Shown here in pieces: positions 58,358 through 64,000 of a DNA stretch of 64,000 bases. The stretch's first letter is position 1, and the number at the start of each line of letters is the position of its first letter. Both the position numbers and the translations under genes were made by a program. This stretch comes from Flavobacterium sp. 90 (GTDB lineage: Bacteria; Bacteroidota; Bacteroidia; Flavobacteriales; Flavobacteriaceae), in NCBI RefSeq assembly GCF_004339525.1, contig NZ_SMGE01000001.1, forward strand, positions 3,658,001 to 3,722,000. The letters are read 5' to 3'. The notes beneath the pieces are model-generated. The model searched no databases, was not told where the DNA came from, and saw nothing but the letters and a program-made list of their open reading frames with translations.

Positions 58358-59801
58358 ATTCAAATCATATCAATATGGTATTGCATTAGGTTTATGTTTT
58401 ACGGTTGCAGGGTGTAAAGCCCCTGCGCCTGAGGCAGCGCCTACTACAAGTACGCCAGTTCCTGAATCATTTGGTCAGACTGCCCAAACTCAGGACGCAA
58501 ACAATAATACATCAGCATTGCAATGGAAAGATTATTTTAAAGATCAAAACCTTGTTGACCTGATCGATGTTGCATTAAAAAACAATCAGGAATTAAATAT
58601 CACTTTGCAGGAAATTGAAATCGCAAAGAATGATATCCGAGTTAAAAAAGGACTTTTATTGCCTACAGTTGGTGTTCGCGCCGGAGCTGGAGTAGAGAAA
58701 GTTGGTAGATATACAAGCCAGGGTGCGGGTGATGCTACAACAGAAATTAAACCTGGAGTAGAAACTCCTGATCCGCTTGGGGATTTTACAATTGCGGCTT
58801 ATGCTAATTGGGAAGTTGATATCTGGAAAAAATTACGTAATTCTAAAAAAGCAGCTTTAAACAGATATTTAGCTACAGTTGAAGGTAAAAACTTCGTGAT
58901 TACAAATCTTATTGCTGAAGTTGCTGATTCTTATTATGAATTATTGGCTTTGGACAATCAATTGGATATTATAAATCAAACGATCAAATTGCAGTCAAAC
59001 GCTTTAGAAATTGTAAAAATTCAAAAGCAGGCTGCAAGAGCAACAGAACTTGGAGTTAAGAAGTTTGAAGCCGAAGTTTTGACTTCAAAAAGTATGGAGT
59101 TTGATATTCGCCAGCAAATAAAAGAAGCGGAGAATAAAATCAACTTTTTGTTGGGTAGATATCCACAGGAAATTAAAAGAACAAGCAGTACCAATTTCTT
59201 AAGTTTATTGCCTGCAGCAGTTAGTTCTGGAATTCCGTCTCAATTATTAGCAAATCGTCCTGATGTTAAACAAGCAGAATTAGAGCTTGTAGCAGCAAAA
59301 TTAGACGTAAAAGTCGCTCGTGCTGAGTTTTATCCTTCATTGGATATTTCAGCAGCGTTTGGAATACAAGCATTTAAGCCAGCTTATTTGTTTACATTTC
59401 CAGAGTCAATTTTATATTCTATTGCAGGAGATTTAGCTGCGCCATTGATTAACAGAAATGCAATTAAAGCTGAATTTGCAAGTGCAAACGCCAGACAACT
59501 TCAGGCATTATATAATTATGATCGTACGGTTTTGAATGCTTATTTAGAGGTTTCAAACCAACTTTCTAAGATTGAAAACTTACAGAAAGGATACGATCTT
59601 AAATCGCAACAAGTTGATGCTTTAAACACATCAATTGATGTTTCTAATGATTTATTTAAGTCAGCGAGAGTTGATTATTTCGAAGTTTTAATGACTCAAC
59701 GTGATGCATTAGAAGCGAAATTAGAATTAGTAGATACTAAAAAGGAACAACTGAATGCGGCGGTCCATGTTTACAGAGACTTAGGCGGCGGTTGGAAATA
59801 G
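58350..59801 (+). CDS. TolC-family outer-membrane lipoprotein of the RND pump
   Basis: A 483-aa protein from ATG 58350, which overlaps the pump gene by 8 bp (ATGTATAA). The lipobox is LCFTVAGC. The body has two OEP repeats with NQELNITLQEIEIAKNDIRV, YANWEVDIWKKLRNSKKAA, 'LLANRPDVKQAELELVAAKL' and 'RVDYFEVLMTQRDALEAKLE', as in NodT/OprM-type channels. It ends with RDLGGGWK, the usual OprM-like terminus. Confidence 0.95.
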   Translation: MYKFKSYQYGIALGLCFTVAGCKAPAPEAAPTTSTPVPESFGQTAQTQDANNNTSALQWKDYFKDQNLVDLIDVALKNNQELNITLQEIEIAKNDIRVKKGLLLPTVGVRAGAGVEKVGRYTSQGAGDATTEIKPGVETPDPLGDFTIAAYANWEVDIWKKLRNSKKAALNRYLATVEGKNFVITNLIAEVADSYYELLALDNQLDIINQTIKLQSNALEIVKIQKQAARATELGVKKFEAEVLTSKSMEFDIRQQIKEAENKINFLLGRYPQEIKRTSSTNFLSLLPAAVSSGIPSQLLANRPDVKQAELELVAAKLDVKVARAEFYPSLDISAAFGIQAFKPAYLFTFPESILYSIAGDLAAPLINRNAIKAEFASANARQLQALYNYDRTVLNAYLEVSNQLSKIENLQKGYDLKSQQVDALNTSIDVSNDLFKSARVDYFEVLMTQRDALEAKLELVDTKKEQLNAAVHVYRDLGGGWK

Positions 59802-59836
59802 AATGCCTATTTTTTAATTAGTTATTAGTAGGAGAG

Positions 59837-59869
59837 CCTTCCAGAAGTAAAATTCTGGGAGGTTTTTTT
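59837..59869 (+). terminator. terminator of the RND operon
   Basis: CCTTCCAGAA (59837-59846) pairs with TTCTGGGAGG (59853-59862, one G-T pair), followed by T7. Confidence 0.88.
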
Positions 59870-59991
59870 ATGTTAAAAAAAGTCAGCTGTAATTAAAAAT
59901 TAAACTTTTTTATGAAAATTGATGTCCTGGTCCTGATAGTTCCTAAGTGTTTGGAGAAAATTTTTTTGTGGCGGTCCAGATAGTTATCGCG

Positions 59992-60200
59992 CAATGTTAT
60001 TAAATTAAAGGGAAATCTAAAAAAAAATACTTAACAGTTTAATAAAGAAAGTAATTAGAAAATCCGTTTTTATCAGCGTTTTCGCTTTAGCGAATCAGTA
60101 AAATCAGCGTCTAATTTTGACGCGGATAAAACAGATTTACTTTGTAAAAACGCAGATAAAAACGGTTTTTATTTTCTAAAAGCTTAACTTAATGACATTG
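59992..60200. repeat. palindrome-bounded intergenic element, second example
   Basis: CAATGTTATTAAATTAAAG (59992-60010) and CTTAACTTAATGACATTG (60183-60200) are inverted. The ends match those of 27519-27695, but the inside differs. It holds words such as 'tatcagcgttttcgctttag' and 'acgcggataaaacagattta' with loose internal complementarity. It lies in the 463-bp gap between the TolC gene and the orphan kinase. Confidence 0.5.
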
Positions 60201-60264
60201 TACGAACGATAGCGAACTGACTAATCAAATAGTTACTTATAAAATAATAACTAATAATTTATAT

Positions 60265-61980
60265 TTATTTAGGAATGGATATTTTTGCTCTAAAGCCTTT
60301 ATCAGGTTCTGTTTCAAAATCAATAGTTCCTTTTACAGCTTGAATGCGGCTTTCCATGTTTTTGAGACCATTTTTTACCATCTTTGTTTTTTCGGAACCT
60401 TTACCATTATCAGTATAGTTTATTAAGATTGATTTTGGATCATTTTCAAATTTTATAACAACCAGCTTTGCCATACTGTGTTTCTTCATATTCACCATTA
60501 ATTCCTGTAAAATTCGGCTAATAGTGACTTTTTTGGTGTCGTCGATGAGTTCCCAGTTTATGTCATCCAAATTAGTAATCATGATATTTCTTTCGCTGGT
60601 ATTGTAAGTCGAAAGCATTTCTTTTATGGTGGAAGTAAAATTTATGCCAGTATCAATTTTATTATTTTCTTTTGAAATACCTCGCACACGTCCGTAAATA
60701 TCGTCTAATTTCTGTAATAAATTCTCTTTAGTGTTTTCGTGAGATAATGTTTGAGATTCGGCAAAAGCAATCACATGATACACATCGTTTGCTAACTCAT
60801 CATGAATTTGTTTAGCAATTCTAGCTTCTGTATTGTACGAAGTCTTAAATTCTATAGCTTTGTTTTTGTTTTTATAATAACGGATTAAAATCGCTATTAG
60901 AATAACTAAAAAGATAAAAATGATAACAAAGACAATTCGTAGATATGTAGCTTTTTGAAGTGATAATTCGTTTTCGGCTTTTTCTAAACGAAGTTTTACA
61001 TTTTCGTCTTTTTCTTTTTTGGCATCGTATTTTATTTTGGCAAACTTGTTTTTAAAGTTATTTCTAACTTTAATAAGGCTGTCGTTTAAGGTAAAATACC
61101 TTTGCACATATTTGCTTGCTTGGTTTTTATGGTTATTAGAGATTAAAATTTGCAGCGCTTCTAATCTTTCGTCAACACTATTTAGTTTTGTAGATGTATT
61201 ATAAGCAGCAAGAGCATTTTCATCTGATTTCTCTATGTCCTTTTTAGCATAATAATCGGCAAGATGTAAGTAGCTCTCAATACTTCCATAAGTATCCTTA
61301 AATTCAATTCTGGTCTGGAGTGCATCCTTCATTAAACGGAATCCTTTTTCGTCTTTGCCATTTTTAAAATAAGCATAACCTAAGTTGTCCAGAAGTCTGG
61401 CTTCACGAATTTCTTGACCTTTTTCCTTTAATAATTTTTTGCTTAAAAGAGATTCTAAAAGAATGATTGCGTTATCATATTTTTTTTGTTGGATATAAAC
61501 AGCCGCAATATTACTTAAGGGGTTAAGCTTATAAATGGGATCTTTAAACTCATTAGCAGCTTCTTTATAATAATGAATAGCATCGTTATAAAAAGAAAGT
61601 TCTTTGTCAGCGACGCCTAATATATTCTTTATTGCCGCCTTATCCTCACTTCTTTTTTTAACATAGAGTAATGCTTCGGTAACTGTTTCCTTACTACCAT
61701 AGTAATCTCCGTTGACTTGCTGAATTGCTGCCATTTGGATAAGTATATACCCAATATTAGCACTGTCCTTTAAGGTTTCAAAAAGTTGTTTAGATGTATT
61801 ATACTCGTAAAATGAAGTGTTGAAATTTTGTTTGCCGTAATCTTCAATTGCTTTATCTCGTATACGATATGCTTCTTTTTGTAGTGATTCTGTGTTGGTA
61901 GAAATGGTCTTTTTTTCAGTACACGAAAAAAGAAAAAGAAAAAGAAATGTAATAAAATAAAAAAACGGGGACCGTAACAT
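60265..61980 (-). CDS. TPR-containing sensor histidine kinase (NarX/DesK-like), orphan
   Basis: A 571-aa protein. The lipoprotein-like N-terminus (FFYFITFLFLFLFSC) is followed by about six TPR units (residues 40-300), such as AIHYYKEAANEFKDPIYKL and 'LLDNLGYAYFKNGKDEKGFR'. A coiled coil and one membrane span (LRIVFVIIFIFLVILIAILI) come next. The HisKA_3-like box is ARIAKQIHDELANDVYHVIA, with ELMVNMKKHS (N box), YTDNGKGSEK and NGLKNMESRIQAVKG. Such kinases normally pair with a LuxR-type regulator, but none is adjacent. Confidence 0.9.
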   Translation of the reverse strand: MLRSPFFYFITFLFLFLFSCTEKKTISTNTESLQKEAYRIRDKAIEDYGKQNFNTSFYEYNTSKQLFETLKDSANIGYILIQMAAIQQVNGDYYGSKETVTEALLYVKKRSEDKAAIKNILGVADKELSFYNDAIHYYKEAANEFKDPIYKLNPLSNIAAVYIQQKKYDNAIILLESLLSKKLLKEKGQEIREARLLDNLGYAYFKNGKDEKGFRLMKDALQTRIEFKDTYGSIESYLHLADYYAKKDIEKSDENALAAYNTSTKLNSVDERLEALQILISNNHKNQASKYVQRYFTLNDSLIKVRNNFKNKFAKIKYDAKKEKDENVKLRLEKAENELSLQKATYLRIVFVIIFIFLVILIAILIRYYKNKNKAIEFKTSYNTEARIAKQIHDELANDVYHVIAFAESQTLSHENTKENLLQKLDDIYGRVRGISKENNKIDTGINFTSTIKEMLSTYNTSERNIMITNLDDINWELIDDTKKVTISRILQELMVNMKKHSMAKLVVIKFENDPKSILINYTDNGKGSEKTKMVKNGLKNMESRIQAVKGTIDFETEPDKGFRAKISIPK

Positions 61981-62029
61981 ATAAATTTACTTTCCCCGAA
62001 AATAGTAATTAATTAGATACTAAAAATAT

Positions 62030-62230
62030 TTATTTAGGTTTTGGAATGACAGTAGGTGGTTTCGTAGGATCCGTGCCATCACCAGGACCTTCCGTGCCTT
62101 TGTCTCCTGCTTGCAAAGAATCTTTTATTTTTTCTGTTTTCTTTGTTGGCGGTGTCTCGTACTCATCAGGAGTACAAGAAAATATCGTGAATAATGACGC
62201 AATAGCGACAAAAAGTATTAGCTTTTTCAT
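62030..62230 (-). CDS. small lipoprotein, function unknown
   Basis: A 66-aa protein with a clear lipobox (MKKLILFVAIASLFTIFSC). A short polar, Pro/Gly/Thr-rich tail follows (GPGDGTDPTKPPTVIPKPK) with no fold expected. It lies 49 bp before the orphan kinase in the same direction, so it may be co-transcribed. Its start codon is at the edge of the duplicated region 62228-62555; a decayed relative of the start region occurs at the second copy. Confidence 0.7.
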   Translation of the reverse strand: MKKLILFVAIASLFTIFSCTPDEYETPPTKKTEKIKDSLQAGDKGTEGPGDGTDPTKPPTVIPKPK

Positions 62231-62555
62231 TTTGATTTAATTTAGAAATTAGACATAGGTATTGCTGTCCGGAGTTCACCCAGAGTTTTTGGTTGGCAAT
62301 ACCAAATTGGTTTTTGGGAAGTAAACCGTGTAGAACTGTAAGACGTTTTTTTATACTTCCCGAATAAATCCGGTCTTACTGTTTTTTACACTGTTAATTA
62401 GAACTAGTTTTTATTATTGTTTTAGTCTGCAGACAAAACTTGAACTAATTTCTATGGCAAAGAAAAGGCGCTTTGAGCCCATTGTTTATAGGGGATTCCC
62501 AGAATTCCCGCGTTTTCCTGAGATTCCCAGGAATTCCTGAAAAAAGAATATAATG
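62228..62555. repeat. duplicated divergent regulatory region, copy 1
   Basis: About 330 bp, homologous to 62862-63182. It begins at the lipoprotein start codon and ends near an ATG (62553). It holds interleaved inverted repeats: GGGAAGTA (62316-62323), GTAAGAC (62338-62344), TACTTCCC (62354-62361) and GTCTTAC (62373-62379), with 'tgttttttacactgttaat' after the last. A CTGCAGAC palindrome word (GTCTGCAGAC) follows. It belongs to a 952-bp gene-poor stretch, 62231-63182. Confidence 0.8.
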
Positions 62556-62621
62556 CACAATAAATTTAGGCTCGTAAGAGCTTGTTATGTGAATAAAAAA
62601 CTAAACTTGACCTTTATTTAA
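62553..62621 (+). pseudogene. remnant of a gene start homologous to 63183
   Basis: ATG CAC AAT AAA (MHNK...) sits where copy 2 has ATG CAT TCC AAG (MHSK...), at the same distance from the duplicated region. The frame closes after 22 codons. It looks like the decayed first copy of the gene at 63183. Confidence 0.4.
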
Positions 62622-62675
62622 TAGAGGCAAAAAGTCTTAAAAAGGTTGGTTTGGACTATTAAAAAAAACATAAAA

Positions 62676-62879
62676 ATGTATATTGAAGAGATCAATAAAT
62701 TGATTTTAATATTGGAGCAGGTTTAATTGTTGGAAAACGAGAAATAAAGATTAGAATTAGATACTAAAAATAGATTAGTTTTTGGGCAGATTTTCACACT
62801 CATGGCGGTAGAAGAGAATAAAGCAAATAGTAAATTGGAGGCTATAAAAAATATTTTTTTTCATTTTGGTTTAGATTAA
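62676..62879 (+). pseudogene. possible decayed ORF with two in-frame stops
   Basis: One frame reads MYIEEINKLILILEQV, stop, LLENEK, stop, RLELDTKNRLVFGQIFTL and MAVEENKANSKLEAIKN, ending at TAA 62877-62879. It is plausible coding sequence interrupted by TAA at 62724 and 62745. The opposite strand of the same stretch holds a 29-codon ORF (62864-62775) that starts MKKNIFYSL at the place homologous to the small lipoprotein's start. Either reading may be the real remnant. Confidence 0.3.
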
Positions 62880-63182
62880 AAATTAGGCATGAGTATTGCT
62901 ATCCAGAGTTTATCCAGAGCTTGTTAATAGTAGTTCCAAGATTGATTTTTGGGGAAGTAAAGTAAGACGTTTTTTATACTTCCCGAATAAATCCGGTCTT
63001 ACGGTTTTTTACACTGTTAATTTGAACTAGTTTTATATTTTTGTTTTAATCTGCAGACAAAACATGAACTAATTTCTATGATAAACGAAAGGCATTTTTG
63101 AGACTTTTGTTTATAAGAGATTATCAAAATTTCTGCGGTTTACTGAGATTCCCAAGATTTCCTATAAAAAACCATATATACC
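62862..63182. repeat. duplicated divergent regulatory region, copy 2
   Basis: Homologous to 62228-62555. The interleaved repeats are at 62952-62959 (GGGAAGTA), 62962-62968 (GTAAGAC), 62977-62984 (TACTTCCC) and 62996-63002 (GTCTTAC), followed by 'ggttttttacactgttaat'. Spacing between the first two is 2 nt here and 14 nt in copy 1, while the repeat sequences themselves are unchanged. It ends at the start of the gene at 63183. Confidence 0.8.
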
Positions 63183-63830
63183 ATGCATTCCAAGACATTA
63201 GAAGAATATAAAAAAGGCATTAAAATTAAATATGAGATCGTAAAAGAAGGAGAACACTTCGATTACTTATACAATCCTTCTCGTGGAAAACTCCGCGATT
63301 TGTGTTGGCTTATTTTTGAGAATAACCCAACTCAAGATGATTTAAATGTCTTTAAGAATTTATTGTGTTTAGATTTTGATCATACTAAAAAGAATAAGTT
63401 TAAGGAGCAAAAAGATAAGTTTAGGCCTATTGAGACCTTCTTTAAGGGCGAAACAGATCCGTTGAATATTGATGCAATAAATCTTGCGGCAGTTATAGTT
63501 GATTTTCAACCGCGTCCTTTTAAAAAGTTCAACGAAAAGTGTAGAATTGGAGAAACCCAACAAATTAAGAATGCCGATAAAGCGGAGATAGTCGTTGAAA
63601 GTGAGAAAGAAATCATAGAAGTAGATGGTTTTGTGAAAAATGAAAATGAAGAGTCGAAAGAGGATCTTAAAAAAGGAAATTTGTATTCTAATTTTCAAGA
63701 TGTATTTTCTAAAATAAAAACTCAGAAAATAAATCCGGAAAAAATAATTATGGTTGGAATTGGAACAATAGCTTTGGTTTCTTCAGCATGTTTAAAAAAA
63801 TTAGATAGAATGATTTCTAAATCTAAATAA
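63183..63830 (+). CDS. protein of unknown function with C-terminal hydrophobic segment
   Basis: A 215-aa protein (MHSKTLEEYKKGIKIKYEI...). Residues 1-115 look like a compact domain (FDYLYNPSRGKLRDLCWLIF, IETFFKGETDPLNIDAINLA). A charged Glu/Lys-rich linker follows (about 125-180). The end has one hydrophobic segment (IIMVGIGTIALVSSACL) then KKLDRMISKSK. I recognise no family. It could be tail-anchored or a membrane-associated regulator. It lies directly after the duplicated region with interleaved repeats. Confidence 0.65.
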   Translation: MHSKTLEEYKKGIKIKYEIVKEGEHFDYLYNPSRGKLRDLCWLIFENNPTQDDLNVFKNLLCLDFDHTKKNKFKEQKDKFRPIETFFKGETDPLNIDAINLAAVIVDFQPRPFKKFNEKCRIGETQQIKNADKAEIVVESEKEIIEVDGFVKNENEESKEDLKKGNLYSNFQDVFSKIKTQKINPEKIIMVGIGTIALVSSACLKKLDRMISKSK

Positions 63831-64000
63831 AGCTGAGAAGAAGCATTGCGAAAAATAAAATGCTTAAAGAAGTAAAAGGAATGATTTTTTGAGAAGTAAT
63901 TCTGGAGTTTAAAAAGTCTGTTTTTCGGCATATATTTATTGTTATTTACACTATAAAGATAAGCAAAACTTATCAGAAAACCTAGTAAATACGGGAGAAA
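63831..64000. other. non-coding end of the window
   Basis: About 170 bp of AT-rich sequence with no clear ORF, terminator or promoter. It contains a few short words such as 'gaagaagcattgcgaaaaat', but no long inverted repeat was seen. Confidence 0.4.

Noticed and set aside
62046..62240. 64-aa + strand ORF opposite the small lipoprotein
   Set aside because: The minus-strand frame has a clear lipobox and normal start; the + frame is its antisense shadow.
1..64000. tRNA, rRNA, insertion sequence, prophage or integrase genes
   Set aside because: I looked for tRNA-like cloverleaf ends, rRNA-like GC-rich stretches and transposase/integrase motifs in the listed proteins and gaps and found none; short or degenerate ones could be missed without a search tool.

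Overview
The window is about 64 kb of AT-rich DNA from a Bacteroidota genome, most likely Flavobacterium or a close relative. Three things suggest this: the protein families (2TM-domain/LytTR signalling operon, OMP beta-barrels, SpoIIAA-free Crp/Fnr regulators, YceI, NADP-GapN), promoters with a TAnnTTTG -7 box, and weak Shine-Dalgarno sites. The intergenic repeats (ACGAATT-type and CTTAG-type palindromes) are also typical of that genus. No rRNA, tRNA, CRISPR array, insertion sequence or prophage was seen.

Layout. 0-5 kb: tail of a TonB-dependent receptor, a DUF2141 protein and a secreted TPR-like protein, then a signalling operon. That operon has a LytS-type histidine kinase whose C-terminus carries a 2TM domain, four separate 2TM proteins and a LytTR response regulator. 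5-9 kb: heme A synthase, a small membrane protein and CCA tRNA nucleotidyltransferase in an overlapping operon, then YaaA. 9.6-14.3 kb: TetR-TolC-HlyD-DHA2 drug efflux operon behind a 41-bp TetR palindrome. 14.4-23.9 kb: a complete trp operon (trpL-E-G-D-C-F-B-A) with four non-trp genes inside it and an attenuator whose 18-aa leader peptide contains Trp-Trp-Trp. 24-27.2 kb: a secreted beta-helix protein and a MarR-nitroreductase-YceI operon with two MarR-type operators. 27.4-31.6 kb: a structured-RNA candidate and glpD-glpK-glpF.

31.8-46.4 kb: two sulfur loci. One is a CstB-like persulfide dioxygenase/rhodanese with two YeeE/YedE halves. The other is a TauE/SafE exporter, a Crp-type regulator and a rhodanese. 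Between them lie an HD hydrolase, cytochrome bd oxidase (cydAB), a second Crp-type regulator with an SDR, and a small XRE regulator flanked by a 79-bp direct repeat. The CstB-like and TauE promoters carry the same palindrome at exactly the same distance from their -7 boxes, which links the two loci into one regulon. 44.8-53.3 kb: NADP-dependent GapN, an M1 aminopeptidase, an esterase-TPR fusion, an ACT protein, a pair of paralogous TPR/lipocalin-like secreted proteins, an OMP and a GNAT. 53.5-59.8 kb: RND efflux pump (adaptor, HAE1 pump, TolC lipoprotein). 60.3-64 kb: an orphan TPR histidine kinase, a small lipoprotein, and a duplicated divergent regulatory region ending in an unrecognised gene.

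The best leads are non-coding. They are the trp attenuator, the matched Crp-type operators of the sulfide/persulfide regulon, three copies of a GCGTT...AACGC structured element with a compensatory base change, a two-hairpin repeat with covarying stems, and the duplicated interleaved inverted repeats at 62.3 and 62.95 kb. Coordinates, motifs and pairings were read by eye. Family assignments come from recognition of motifs, not from searches.
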